A stretch of 64,000 nt of DNA from Plantago ovata (GCA_028274465.1 CM051458.1:77892085-77956084); one strand, 5' to 3'; positions 11,287 to 23,655 are shown, numbered from the stretch's first letter. The notes: a model not told the origin generated them from the sequence alone. Program-made: numbers and translations.

Positions 11287-14200
11287 ATGAGTTGCTTCAC
11301 CTTGTACTACGCATTTTTTCTCTTAGCATTGTTTTCTGCCTCTAAGTCTATTGCGAAAGACCTAGGCGAAGACTTTACCGAAGCTCTGCTCCTGCGGCCA
11401 CTGCCTGATCGGAAAGTCTTAGCGCACTTCCACTTCCAGAGCACTGCGCCGCCGACTGAAAGTTATGGCCGCCATCATCATCTCTTCCCCAAATCCATCT
11501 ATCAGCTGGTATACAAACTGATCTAGTTTTTATTCTGAAAGTAATTTGTGATATTTGCATCGTGTTTTCGGTTTAATTGCGGTTGATTTACCGGAAGTGA
11601 TATAGCGAGAGCATAAATTACTAATGCCAAAGCAATTCATCCAATTTTAGGAATGATTAGGGCCTATAAAAGTTACATTAGTAATTTCTAATTTATGCTC
11701 TGGCGATAGCACTAGCCTATTAGCTTAGATTATGTCAACTGATTACTGGTTAGGTCACTTAAATGTCATGTATAAGACTGAACAGTTAGACATTATACGA
11801 TAATTAGTACTATTGATAGATTTAGTGTATGATGTTCATTCTAGATTGCGAAATTAAGCTTCATATGTTCTTTAGGGCAACTAGTACATTTGCTCCTTAA
11901 CTTAACCGCAGACTTTGATGATATGTAAGTTACCGAGTTCTATACCGTAGGGGTGTGAACATATTATGTGGATAACTATGTGTTTTAAGGCTTTTTATGA
12001 ATCCCTTGATTTATGCAATCTAACATTTTAACTATCAGTTGTATTGTTGCAAAATCAGGTGCACAAATTCCAAGTTCGAGAGATGGAATTGTCGTTCACG
12101 CAAGGGCGGTGGAATTATGAAAGCTGGGGAGGATATGACCCTATATCAAGTAGCAATGCGAAACCTCCTGGAGTTGAACTGTGGGCTGACTTTGACGTTC
12201 CGGAACGTCAGGTTGATGATTCCTGGAAGAATCTAACGCATGCTCTGTCAGGGCTGTTTTGTGCTTCACTCAATTTCTTGGACCATTCAACTGCTTACTC
12301 TGCACCGAAATGGAGCGTTCGCTCGTTTTCAGGGAATTTACGCTACGGCTCCTTGCCTCGTGAAGCTGTTTGCACTGAAAATTTAACTCCCTGGTTGAAG
12401 CTGCTTCCTTGCAGAGATAAAGTTGGGCTTGCTTCACTGATGGACCGTCCTTCGATATATAAAGGGTTTTACCATTCGCAAAGACTGCATTTGAGATCTG
12501 ATGAATTTGGTGCATCTAAGTTGAAGACTGGGATAATGCTTGACCAAAGCCTTACTATTGTTCTCCAGCCAAATATATTGAGAAGTGGAGTGACATTCTC
12601 CGATAAAGTTTTACAACCAAGTTGGTCCATAAGCTCATTGTTTGGCAGAAAACTTGGTGGAAGATGTTCTTTGTCTAGTTCCAGTAATGTGTATGTTCAA
12701 TTCGAGCACAATCTAGTATCTGAACTGAAGAAACTAGTTGAAAATAAGGAGGCTCTCTCTCCCAACTTTCAGAGCAACCCTGCATTTGAATTTTCAACTG
12801 ACCCCCGAAGGGCTATAATGGAAGTGGGGAACTTGCAGAAAGAGCGTTCTATTCTCTATGAATTTTCAATCAATGGTTATGATGAATCTGAATCATTTGA
12901 TTTGGGACTAAGGTGGAAGCTGCCCGTGGTATGGTCTTCTCTGCAAGCTCCTCTACGTGCTAGCCGATTTCTGATGGGTAGTGGGAATGAGAGGGGTGCC
13001 ATAGCAATATCGTTGAAGTCGACTGGGATAAGCAATTTACAAAAATCTGGGCAGGCTGAGAATCAAAGTTTGCTCAGAGTTGGCATTTTCCAAGTGGTTC
13101 CATGGTATGTCAAGGTCTATTACCACACAATGAAAGTGTTTATTGATGGGGAACTTCAGTCAACAATGGATAACATAGAGCAGATACATGTTTCACCTTC
13201 TGAAGATAAAGTCTCTCCTGGAGTGATGGAAGTTGTCTTGAGATTACCATGTACTGTTAAAACAGCTGCATTAACTTTGGATTTTGACAAGGTACGTTTT
13301 CACTATCATTGACTCATAAAATTTATAGCAGTTTGAGAAGAAATTCTTATATGCGGCGGCTACGCAATGTCAAAATGGTGATTATGGTTTAGTAGACCAA
13401 TTGAAATGTTTCACATGACGTATAATATCAAACTCATTACAACCTGTAAGTTTAACCCATGCTGATTATTCACAATTTTATCCAACCATGCCTGCTGTAG
13501 AAGGAAGAATGGAAACTTACATAATCACTTTCCGGAATTCTCGAACGTGTAAAATATTAATGTTAAATATTATGTACCCACACCTCCATTATTCCCCTTT
13601 GATTTTGCAAGCATTAATGAAGCAAAGCAAACCAAAATTCACCCAATAATTTCATTTTTTTGTTATTAATCCTCTTTATTCTAATGACACAGATTAGTTT
13701 GAGTGATCAATAATATGCATCATTCTAGAATCGTCCCCCTTGATTTGGATCACGTTTCTTAAAATTTCTCGGGGAATACGTATGCCTACTACTTTATGGT
13801 CCCTGTTGATCTTAACAGGAATCACCAAACAATGGTCACCTGCCCAAGATAATGAACATTTAATCTGTTGTTGAGTATATGTGAAGACTAGTTGGACACT
13901 TGTATATTTGCTGCTCCCTCTGTCCCACTCGAAACTTCCTGTCTAGTGTTAATAATGATACATCTAAAAACTAATTGATGAGCAATATACTTTAGAAGAA
14001 TGATTTAAGTTAGTGGAGTCGAAGGCTTTTTTTCCTTTGAATGGAAAATAATTTTCCGGACCATCCAAAAAAGGAAAACAGGTAGCTTAGGCAGGGGAGG
14101 GAGTAGATTTTATGCCATGTATGTTATAGGTCGTTTTACTTGAGTTGCAGACCTACTATTGTAATCCCTAATTTATTTATTGGAAAGTTGTGAACTTCAC

Positions 14201-16963
14201 TATTTGGTTGTGTGCTTATTCAAGTGACTGTTGGTTGTAATTGTAACCAATTTCCATTAATGCCCGTCTAGATATTTGAAGGATTAATGGAAACTGTGTC
14301 CTTATTAACTATTTGCTGAGTAAACTCAAAATTTCTTTAGGAATAATGCAACAATACTGAACTATAATTGAAGAGTAAAAACCACTACTAGTTTTAGATC
14401 TACGCTGGCCAATATGGTGTGAGAAATTATAGGGTTGCTTTTTGTCTTTGTTTCTCTGGGGTTTTCTTGATATTCAACGAAGATGATGGATTGATGGATG
14501 CTGAGCATGTTTTTGGCCTTCCATAAATTTTATGTATTGGGATGATTAGAGTCATGGTGTATAGTTTTAGATCTACACTGCCAATATGGTGTGAGAAATT
14601 ATAGGGTTTCTTTTTGTCTTTGTTTCTCTGGGGTTTTCTTGATATTCAATGAAGATGATGGATTGATGGATGCTGAGCATGTTTTGGCCTTCCAAAAATT
14701 TTATGTATTGGGATGGTTAGAGTGATGGTGTATAATATTCAATTCCTTCCATGTATAATAGATTCGACTGTATGAAATTTAGGAACAAGTAACCTTGGTT
14801 TAACTTAGAAGGGTTGGGATAAGTAAATGTTGTACCTTAATATGTTGAGTTTCACTTGTACCCACTATATCACTGATAGCTAATAAGTGCAGTCAATTGA
14901 AAATCCATAGAAAGTATAGAGTGATTTAGAGCTGTCATTTGCCTCTCTATTTTCAGGAATGGGAAGAGACTAAGTTTAATTTCAATGAAGATTGTTTGTG
15001 CAGTAAGAGAAGTGTGAGACATTACCTGCTGCCTATTCTTTCGCCTTTTACTATAGATGCCATGTGCTCGTTGCAAATAAGCAGCATTAACTAACTTTTG
15101 TTGGGTTCACTCCTGTTGGAGAAAACTTGATAGGAAAAGGAGAGTGTAATCTTATCTAACTATATCCATATTCAGGCGACACTAGAATCCGGGCAATTTA
15201 GATCTGGCCATTTTTACTTTTGTTTTTTTGTCCATTTTATTTATATGAAACGTGACAAAGGAGGACTCAAGATTTACTAATTTCTCTAGTAAATCAAAGT
15301 AACAAACTACAGAAGGCTATGCTTTTGTTGCATGTCTGATGTCTGGGCAAAGCAGCTTAGGGGTCATATTTGTTTTTGTGGACTAAGTTACGAGTGAAGT
15401 ATCTCAGTTTATAAGTTTCTGTGCACATTGAGCTCAAGATTAGTGTTGCTTGGGCATCCTCTGACTTAAAACTTCTGCAACAGGGGTTTCTTCACATTGA
15501 TGAATATCCTCCCGATGCAAACCAGGGCTTCGATATTCCATCAGCAGTTGTAAGCTACATGGGCTTCCTGGCAAACATAAGTCTTGATGATAGCTCCCCA
15601 AAGGCGGTACCCATATTATCTAAGCTACAGGTATTTGAGCAAGTAAGACTTTGTTTTTGTGCCTATCTTCTTTATTTTATTGACTACATTTTATTTCATT
15701 TCAGGAAAGGATTCCCGTACAATCATACACAGAAGTACTTCTTGTTCCTTTGACCACTCCTGATTTTAGCATGCCCTATAATGTGATAACAATCACATGC
15801 ACAGTTTTTGCACTATACTTTGGATCACTGCTTAATGCACTACGGAGACGCGTTGGTGAAGAAGAAAGGCTTCTGAAACAACTAGGTCAGATATTCTTTA
15901 ATCTCATGACACATACATGGTGATAATACATCAATCATGATGGCTTCTTAAATCCTTTAATATACTTCTTATTATCAATGGACCCTGCAAAACTATGTTT
16001 GCATTCTTAATTATTTGAGCATCCAACTTGTGTAAAATCTGCTTCATTTTAGTGTCTGTTTGAATATCAGTTAGACAAATTTATGTGACATAAGTGAACC
16101 GTTCGAACATATGAAAAATACATGCACCCTGTGGAAGGTGAGATGATTAAGATATCTCATTAATTTCCATAAATATGAAATGAACATCTATTTCTAGCAT
16201 GACATTGTATTACCTAAAAGTTCTCATATACGCACACTAACTGTGAATTAAGCAATATATTATCTTCTCATCTAGCTCCTCGTGGTCTGTGTTGCCCACT
16301 AACTGTGAACCTTCATGAATTCTGACAGGATATTCTACTTAGAAACGTGAATTTTATTTTCTCAAAAAAAGAAACATGGATTTTATCATTCTTAACAGTT
16401 TGCATAGGTTTGAATGGACATGAGATAGAGGGTCTTCCAGCTGCTGCTTGCTACTATTACTACTACTACTTAGAATAAACTATGTTCTTTGAAAAGTTGA
16501 AGTCATCAGAAATAAAATGAAAATTATGATACGTTGACTGGTATATAGGATGAGATCATAATTTTGTAATGTTTGTATTTCTGAAATCTATATGTTTAAG
16601 CGTTACAGTAAGCACATGTTTACGGGCTTAGTTTTTAAACTGTGAATGGTACATAAACCTTTTTCATTCTAGAACTTGCACTAGACCTCAATTTATTGGT
16701 TTTTATGCTCTTTGTTGTCTGTCCATTTATTCGCCTTTGTAACATCTTTCCCTGGCTAATATCATTCAGCTGCAAAGGGAGGCAGTCCATTGAGACTGAT
16801 GATATCAAAGTGGTCGGCTAAGCTGCGAGGAAAGCCATGGGAACCACCACCAACATCACCATCATCATCATCATCCACAAAATCGACCATGAATTACAAG
16901 CTCATTTTGAAAGTCGTGGCTGTAGCTGGGATTGCAGTTGTTTGGCATTTCTATTTGCAATGA
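11287..16963 (+). CDS. PIGT: GPI transamidase component PIG-T (Gpi16 family)
   Basis: Five exons: 11287-11508, 12059-13291, 15484-15630, 15705-15885 and 16770-16963, about 658 aa. PIG-T is the ER-membrane subunit of the GPI transamidase complex that attaches GPI anchors to proteins. The ATG at 11287 opens a hydrophobic signal peptide (LYYAFFLLALFSASKSIA). The mature N-terminus has EDFTEALLLRPLPDRKVLAHFHF. Exon 2 holds the conserved lumenal region with LSFTQGRWNYESWG and GLFCASLNFLD; exon 4 holds EVLLVPLTTPDFSMPYNVITITCT and then a hydrophobic stretch followed by LRRRVGEEERLL, as expected for the membrane anchor. Exon 5 adds a Ser/Pro linker and a second hydrophobic end (LILKVVAVAGIAVVWHFYLQ). 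All splice phases agree and no lesion is seen. Confidence 0.93.
13914..14103. mobile_element. Stowaway-type MITE in PIG-T intron 2
   Basis: Starts CTCCCTCTGTCCCA and ends GGGGAGGGAG followed by TA. The ends are inverted repeats of the CTCCCTC type typical of Stowaway MITEs. About 190 bases, AT-rich inside, with no coding content. It sits in the long 2.2-kb intron between exons 2 and 3. Confidence 0.6.
14389..14733 (+). repeat. Tandem duplication of about 172 bases in PIG-T intron 2
   Basis: Two adjacent copies, 14389-14561 and 14562-14733, each beginning TAGTTTTAGATCTAC and ending near ATGGTGTAT. They differ at a handful of single bases and small indels. No reading frame or regulatory role is evident. 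Confidence 0.85.
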
Positions 16964-17611
16964 CCTCCGGAACAACAATCATTAGGGAGCCCTTTTTGTT
17001 TGCTCTGTGTTATTCTAGAATGTATTTTTGTTGGGAAAATAGGGTATTTAGATCATGTGAAAGTGTTCACGGTAACATGCACACATTGTACCATTGCAAT
17101 GAATCACCATGTGTATGTTTGTCACATGGAGTTGGAGATTTGGCCAGACGAACGGATTTGGTGTGTCTGTGTGATTAGACAGCCACCCTATCATCCGGTA
17201 TGGCTAGATATTTATTTCAGCTAGTTGAGAGTGAAGGGTTGCAGCTAAGTGCTGGAGGGTCTATATTCTAGCAACTGCCCTGCAGATTCAAAGTCTCATA
17301 CTCATTTTCTATAACAAATTTGGGACATTTCTTTTATCTTCTCTCTCATCTCAGAAAAGAAACATTTCTGGTAAAACTTTTCAAAAACCAACAATAAAAT
17401 GATCCCCAACTTAACATAAATTTCAAACCACTAAAAGTTAATTCTCAAACACAGTACAAAATAATCTTAATAAGGCGTTGAACTCGAATGAAGTAGGTAG
17501 GAGTACAATCCAATCCAAAAGAAGCAAGAGTGGAGCTAAGTATGTCCTTGAAACACTACCAGTAGCTAGTCACTTAACTTGAAAGAGCAGCATGCATTAC
17601 TTACCTCTGAA
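16964..17611. other. Convergent 3' flanks of PIG-T and F-box genes
   Basis: No gene recognised. The PIG-T 3' UTR should occupy the left part and the minus-strand F-box 3' UTR the right end. Confidence 0.5.
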
Positions 17612-18838
17612 TTATATCGGTGCGAGAGTTGCACTGAACTGAACTGCTTCATCGTTCCAGTAAAATCTTTTGCTTAAAAGATGATCATCCTCTTCCATCA
17701 GCGATATTATCGTCTGCTTCATGGGATTGCAACTGACCATCCCACTTGAACCGGCCCAACACACAACTTCAATCAGATCTTCGTCATCCTCATCTCGTAC
17801 CACAGCTATCACAGTCTGGATAGCGATCGAATCAACCACCATCCTACAAAGGTGGTTCCACCCAGAATAATCCGCCCTCAGATCATAAACATCAATGATT
17901 GTACCAGTAGCCCAAACACACGAGTAATATTCTACCAGATTAAGGCGACCCCACGACTGCCCCAATTTACGACTCCGGTTCCTGATTGCTGCTAATGCAC
18001 GAGGCATTTGCAGAGTTTTCATAGTCTTATCTCGCATTGAGAAATAAGCACTATACGTACCATAATTCCTGCAATAGTGAATCCCACCATTCCAATACAT
18101 GCCGTCCTCATATATCATGGCAGGCACCAAATCGAGATGTTCGCGCCACACCAAAGACCAGGAACCTGTCTCAGAGGAGTATATGATAATTCCGAGTGTG
18201 CTGTCCTCAGGTTTAGTAGTGTCCTTTTTGAGCCATGCACACACGACCCAGTAGCTGAGTTCACTAGGATCAAATGCCAAGGTCATGCAATGAGCACCAA
18301 GATTATTATCTGGAGCAATAGTAGGGAGTGGCTTCGAAACGTTGGTGACCGGGTTGACGACGACGTATGTGTCAGGATCACCTTGTGTATAGCAAAGTAA
18401 CAGCCCATTACATGATGAAACCACCAAATCTGTGTGATATGTGGGAGTGAGTTTCAGGAAATCGAAAAACGGTTCCCTGCTGCAAGTTAGGCCAGAAGAA
18501 CATCTGCGAGGATCGTACATGACAAATAATGGGCTTTCATCTTCCACAACTTCTTCATCCTCTTCATCTTCTTGCCAGAGGTTCCAAGTCCAACAATTAT
18601 CATGACCTTGAATATGATGATCGACTGGGATTCTGTAGGATAAAACGACGGAGTTGGAGGGCTTGGGGGTAGTGAGGGTATGGAGTCGAGCAAAGTAAGG
18701 AGTGGAGATGAGATGCAGCCATGGTTTAGAGACGGATTTGAGTCGGAACAGATTTTTAACTGGTAAACGAGCAAGGATTTCCATCAGCAGGTCAGTGTTT
18801 GAAGCAACTGCTTCTGCAGATGATTCTGAAAAACTCAT
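17612..18838 (-). CDS. F-box protein (copy 1, intact)
   Basis: Single exon, 408 aa, ATG at 18838. The N-terminal F-box (about residues 15-55: NTDLLMEILARLPVKNLFRLKS...) should bind SKP1 in an SCF ubiquitin ligase. A Glu/Asp-rich insert follows (about residues 90-105). The rest fits an F-box-associated beta-rich domain with VVSSCNGLLLC, NPVTNVSKPLP and IYSSETGSWS; its substrate is unknown. Two broken copies lie on the opposite strand at 40398-41613 and 43112-43330; they share the start MSS/MSFSESSAEAVASN-type and upstream DNA, so this is the surviving functional member of a local family. Confidence 0.9.
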   Translation of the reverse strand: MSFSESSAEAVASNTDLLMEILARLPVKNLFRLKSVSKPWLHLISTPYFARLHTLTTPKPSNSVVLSYRIPVDHHIQGHDNCWTWNLWQEDEEDEEVVEDESPLFVMYDPRRCSSGLTCSREPFFDFLKLTPTYHTDLVVSSCNGLLLCYTQGDPDTYVVVNPVTNVSKPLPTIAPDNNLGAHCMTLAFDPSELSYWVVCAWLKKDTTKPEDSTLGIIIYSSETGSWSLVWREHLDLVPAMIYEDGMYWNGGIHYCRNYGTYSAYFSMRDKTMKTLQMPRALAAIRNRSRKLGQSWGRLNLVEYYSCVWATGTIIDVYDLRADYSGWNHLCRMVVDSIAIQTVIAVVRDEDDEDLIEVVCWAGSSGMVSCNPMKQTIISLMEEDDHLLSKRFYWNDEAVQFSATLAPI

Positions 18839-20182
18839 CTGTAAGTCTGTAACTGTATATTGGTGTGGTGATGATGAGGAGAAAATGGAGAGTGTAGCAA
18901 GTAAGAAGATACTAATGTGCTAGGAGGATTCTGGAGATTAATTATGTAACCTAGGAAATGAATCAAGTGAATCCTTGATTAATTAAAATCTGTCCATTAG
19001 TTGATTGTTATTAATTGGTTATGTCGACTGTCGAGACTCGAGAGTTTTTGGAAATGTTTATTCTTTTTCTTGTTTAGTGGTGATTCAGTTACCATAATAC
19101 CATAATATTGAGACGATTTGAATATGGTCATAGCAACACCAATCTCGGGAGGAATTTATGATTATCACTTGGGGAGTTAGACTTTTACTGGAGTTATGGT
19201 GGTAACAGAAAGCATGGAATAATGTGCGATAATTTTGGGATACTTTTTACTCCCTACTGTTTTAGATTTTTAGAGCAATCTTATTCTTTGGGGTTTAATT
19301 AGGGGGATTTAAGGGCCAATTACATTCATATCCCCTGTTAGATTCATCAATTATGATTTTTAACACCTTAGATTAACAATTACGAAACTTTCCCTGTTAA
19401 ATACAAACAATTACATCTAGGCCCACGGTTTTAACTTTTCGCGAATTTAGGCTTGGAAAGTACGATTTTGCCCCTGAAAAATTATCAGATTTCAAATAAA
19501 CCAAACAACCTAAATTTTATATTTATTACACATTTGCCTCAAAAAATTTCTATTCTACAATATTAACACTAGTTAATATAAATCAACCCACATAACTTAT
19601 CTAAAGTGTAAAAAGGTCTCAAATATTATTGTAAAATAAACCCCAACAAAATTAAAATTCAAAACAAGTTCCAATTTTCAAATTTTATTTATTTATTTAT
19701 TTTTTGTCATCTTCTTCTTCTCCTGTACCGAATTTTGGTTCTCCGGTACCAAATAGTTGCAGCTCCGGTGATCGGAGCTTGACTCCGATACCGGAATTCG
19801 ATCTCTGATACCGCAGTCTTAGAGAATAAAGCCAAAGAAAAAAAGAGAAAAAAGAGAAGGAAAGAAAAAAGGAAAAAGAAAATAAAAATTGTAAATACTA
19901 AGGGCATGTTTGGATGTCCAATTTGTCCAAGTCAGTCAAATCGATTGAAGAAATTTGGACCTAGATGTAATTGTTAGTCTAAGGGGGGAAAACGTAATTT
20001 GGGCCTCTAGTGAGGATGCTCAAAGTAATATTCCCGGGGATTTTAACATAAAAGCCCCAAAAAATCCCCTCTCGGATGATGTCTTCAATGGTTTGGTGCT
20101 TGTTTGAGGCTTTTAAGTGGGTCCTTATGACCATATTACTCCATATTATTGGAGCTTTTAATGTGGATTCCATAGTTGGGGC
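18839..20182. other. F-box promoter region and possible MITE arm
   Basis: About 18839-19270 is upstream DNA shared with the other F-box copies (for example GTTGCTATGACCA and ATAATGTGCGATAAT are found near 40146 and 42930). From about 19274 the sequence is AT-rich and contains a GGGGTTTAATTAGGGGG motif that pairs imperfectly with DNA just right of the CACTA element. No gene seen. Confidence 0.5.
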
Positions 20183-20204
20183 CACTACAAGAAAACAACC
20201 ATTT

Positions 20205-20370
20205 AGCGACAGAATAATAGATACGGATAGCATCCGTCGCTATTTAGCGACGGATGAACACGAACTGCGTTCTAAACTCAGTTCGTGCCACGAAACATCC
20301 AGTTCGTGTTCTAATTAGCGACGGATATGATTTATCCGTCGCTATTATAGCAACGGATAACTTTATCCGT
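20205..20370. repeat. Left subterminal repeat array of CACTA element
   Basis: At least six copies of GCGACGGAT or its complement ATCCGTCGC, several as inverted pairs separated by TTTA or TATT. Such arrays bind the element-encoded TnpA-like protein in characterised CACTA transposons. Confidence 0.8.
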
Positions 20371-21221
20371 CGCTAAATATGTTGACCAGACTATTTTTTA
20401 TGAAGGAAAAAAGGAAAATAAGTAAATAAATAAACATATAGCGACGGTCGCTAAGTCGCGATATACAAACAGGCGACCTTTCTTCTTCCTCATTTCTCTG
20501 TTTCTCCATTTTTCTTTTTCTCTCGTTCCTTCTTCTTCTTCTTCGATCCATCTCCAAACTCAACCAATTCAAGCAAATTTTAGCTCAAATCGAAGCCTAT
20601 CCAACAAGGAGGTCGATCCCTAATCAATTTGGAGGTTTTTTCAACAGTTTGAGGTAATTAACATAAACCCTAAATTTTGTGTATTTTTCATTTTGATAGT
20701 GATGATTTTGATTTTGATGGTGATTTTGATTGAATTTGTTCTATGTTTATTGGAGGCTAGGGTACGAGGAGCAAGGCACCTCCACCGCCGGACCGCCACC
20801 GCGCCGGACCACCACCACTTACTTTCTCCCTCTCTTCCCCATTTAAAAGGTTAGGATTCCTAACTGTTAGTTTATTAATTTTAATTTAGGGTATGTTAAT
20901 TTTAATTTAGGGTTTCTTGATTGAATTTGTTAATTTAGAAACTTGTTAATTGTTAATTTAGATAGTACATCAAGTGAATTTTGTTTAATCTGCCTAACCC
21001 TTTTTTTTCATTTTTTCTTTTTTTCTTTTATGTTATTATGTACTTAGTTTAACTCAATTTTGGAAATGCTTAATAATTAACTCAATAAGCAAAAAGTAAA
21101 AAATGATTAATTAACTGAATAAGAAAAAAAGAATATGTGACTGCAATGAACACATATTAGAAAGATAGAAAATATAAAAAGTTAGAATTTTTATTAATAA
21201 TATAGTTTACATAACTCAATT

Positions 21222-21539
21222 CTAGTCACTCTTCATCCCCTCGTCCTCGTCCTCGGAGCTTGACTCCTCATTCAAGAGTGACCAGTCGATGACATCCCTT
21301 GGATCGAAAAGTCGTTGTTGACATAGCTTGCAGAAAACTCCAAGGTCTTCGAAGTACTCAACCTCCTTGTGCTCACAAGGGGGAGGAGTAGGAGACTTGG
21401 GAGGAGGTGGAGGAAATGCCTCTTCCATAGCTTCCTCCATTTCAGCCCATATCTCGGGCTGAACTTGTGGTGGGGGAGAAGGGGGGGGGGGGGAATGTGG
21501 GGGTGTTTCTTCAAACATAAATTTGTTAGGGTTTTCCAT
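21222..21539 (-). CDS. Unknown proline-rich ORF inside CACTA element
   Basis: 105 aa from ATG 21539 (MENPNKFMFEE...). Two proline runs (about residues 10-25 and 45-58), a central CEHKEVEYFEDLGVFCKLC with a possible C-H-C-C metal site, then a very acidic end (ESSSEDEDEGMKSD). An upstream in-frame extension to 21668 looks like non-coding DNA. I do not recognise a family. It might be element-encoded or captured host sequence; the conserved-looking hydrophilic centre argues it is or was real, but the length alone would allow chance. Confidence 0.45.
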   Translation of the reverse strand: MENPNKFMFEETPPHSPPPPSPPPQVQPEIWAEMEEAMEEAFPPPPPKSPTPPPCEHKEVEYFEDLGVFCKLCQQRLFDPRDVIDWSLLNEESSSEDEDEGMKSD

Positions 21540-22024
21540 ATTTGTGTGAGAATATGTTAAAATTAGGTGACTTATTATAGTTGGTGTTGGAAATTCTAAA
21601 AGACAAATACACTTTATTGTTAATGTATTAATGTACACATTCATGTATAAGAAAAATTTATGAGGCATACATTTATGTAATGACTTTTAGGTTTTTCGAA
21701 ATTAAAGGATTTTTGGTAATATCTAATCATTTTATAAAGTGTGATGATGATATACGTATATGCATAAAAAATACAAACACACTGTCCTTCGGACACACCA
21801 TCACTTCCATATATATAGATTGATGAATGGTATGGTACTTGGCCTGGACTTGTGAATGATTGTAGTATGCTGGTACCGTAACAACAACATTTCTAATGCC
21901 GTTGTTACTGTACCAGCGTATTTCAGCCATTCTCAAAGTTTAGTTCAATATCGTAATCATGTAAACCCTCTATTCTTAATAAGTTGTATATACATAATGT
22001 AGTATGTGAGCAAGAAATGTGTAT

Positions 22025-22105
22025 GGATGTTTAGGAGTTTGAAGTCTCCATCTTTAGTCAGTAACTAAAGATGGAGATTTCAAGATCCTAAAGATCCAGA
22101 CATCC
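22025..22105. repeat. Long imperfect inverted repeat (hairpin) in CACTA element
   Basis: The left arm (GGATGTTTAGGA...TCTCCATCTTTAGT) and right arm (ACTAAAGATGGAGATTT...GACATCC) pair over more than 30 positions with a 5-base loop and one bulge of about 7 bases on the right side. The transcript would fold into a miRNA-precursor-like stem. Confidence 0.7.
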
Positions 22106-22129
22106 TTTCGTGTTCACATATAACGACGG

Positions 22130-22190
22130 ATTTGTCTAAACACATCTTGTATTTGTCTAAACACATCTTGTATTTGTCTAAACACATTAA
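22130..22190 (+). repeat. Short tandem repeat, period 21
   Basis: Nearly three copies of TTTGTCTAAACACATCTTGTA.. placed just after the hairpin inside the CACTA element. Confidence 0.8.
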
Positions 22191-22249
22191 GAGTTTGTAT
22201 TTTAGTGTTTTGTATTTGAGTGTGATGGTGTTATATGTATATTAGTTTT

Positions 22250-23077
22250 CATGAATCAAGCACAGCAACTGGGGCGGCCCTCGACGGATCAATTGGCTTC
22301 CAGTATTGTCCACCAACAGATCTAAGTAAGTTCTTAATAAATTGGTATTTAATTGTTCTTGTATATATAGTTGTCGGTACTCCAACTTTTAATCTTTCAA
22401 AATGTGTGACAGGTTTCAACCTACTATAGCTTCTAGAAGCATTTCAATGTTCATGAAAAGAGAGTTCTTTACGCCTCCTGAGAGTGGCGGAGAAAGGTGG
22501 ACTACGGTTCCTCGACCCGTGAAGGAGCACTTGTGGAAAGAATTTCAAGTACTTTACTATCTTTACTTGAATATTTCTATATTGAATTCTTGGGGCATTG
22601 CCTTAATTATATACGTGTACGTACATTACTTGTTTATCTGTTATTGGGGCATTGCCTATATTATCTATTCTTGGGGCATTGCCTATAGTATATATTCTTG
22701 GGGCATTGCCTATAGTATCTATTCTTGGGGCATTGCCTTTACTGTACATATGTTTACGCACATTATTTGTTCTTGTGGGGCACTGATGTGGGATTTTTTG
22801 TGGGATTGTTGTGTTGCAGAAATACTACTATGTCCCTCCTGCCAATGCGGAGGAGATATTGAGGGTATTCAACATCCGGGCGGAAAAGATTCACAGGCAT
22901 TCGATTTATTATGCCAAGGAGAGGTACTTTCGGCATAAAGAAAGGGTTCGGTACCTCAATCCTGAGCATCGGGATCTGTGGCTGGAATCGTGGCAGGACC
23001 ATGTGACCCGTGAGCAGGCACATAGGGATGGGGCGTTGACGGCTGAAGGGGTCGGTTGGTTAGTGGAGAGCCCGTAG
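22250..23077 (+). pseudogene. TnpA / Transposase_24-like gene remnant
   Basis: Two good exons: 22413-22548 (after GACAG, before GTACTT) and 22820-23077 (after TTGCAG), joined in phase 0 to give ...ESGGERWTTVPRPVKEHLWKEFQ/KYYYVPPANAEEILRVF...ERYFRHKERVRYLNPEHRDLW..., ending at TAG 23075. A possible earlier exon ends at GATCTAA/GTAAGT near 22326. The VPRPVKEHLW ... NPEHRDLWLESWQDHV pattern is like the C-terminal half of plant TnpA-type (Transposase_24) proteins, but far shorter than a full one. The intron between the exons carries a minisatellite. Confidence 0.6.
22577..22740 (+). repeat. Minisatellite with GGGGCATTGCC units
   Basis: Five copies of TTGGGGCATTGCC; the last four are spaced about 28 bases apart with TATAGTATNTATTC linkers. 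It lies in the intron of the TnpA-like gene. Confidence 0.85.
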
Positions 23078-23329
23078 GATTAGTGCTTTTTAGGATTGTT
23101 ATTCTTTATCCGTACATTTTAGGATTCTCGTTTATTTTAATGATTATCTTCGTACCTTTTAGTTTCTTTGTACGTACACTTTTAGTTTTTTATTGAAATT
23201 TCGATTATCGTAAAATGAATCAATCGTATATATTTTGTTAGTCGTACTCCATTTTGAGTTAAAATAACAATGTTTCACATAAATTCAGTAAAACAAAAAA
23301 TCAATTTAAAAAAAAAAAATCAGAGTAGT

Positions 23330-23655
23330 TAGCGACGGATTAGTTTATCCGTCGTCAAATTCCCCCCGCAAGGGAATGACACGTGTCCCTTAGCTTTAGC
23401 GACGGATAACATAATCCGTCGCTATTTATAGATACGGATAAAGTCATCCGTCTCTATGTTGGTCAACGACAATATAGCGACGGATAAACTGAACCGTCGC
23501 TACATATAGCGACGGATAATATTATCCGTCTCTTTATTTTTTAGCGACGCCACTTTTCGCGACGTACTATTTAGCGACGGGCTTTCCGTCGCTATTGGTG
23601 TTTAGCGACGGATCGCTAACATATAGCGACGGATGACATCCGTCGCTAAAATCAG
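23330..23655. repeat. Right subterminal repeat array of CACTA element
   Basis: About ten TAGCGACGGAT / ATCCGTCGCTA words in both directions, including several perfect hairpins. The last 120 bases match, in reverse complement, the CACTA terminus at 47214-47334. Confidence 0.85.

Noticed and set aside
22577..22740. Regularly spaced repeats as a CRISPR-like array
   Set aside because: Plant nuclear DNA; units are a minisatellite with related spacers, not unique spacers.
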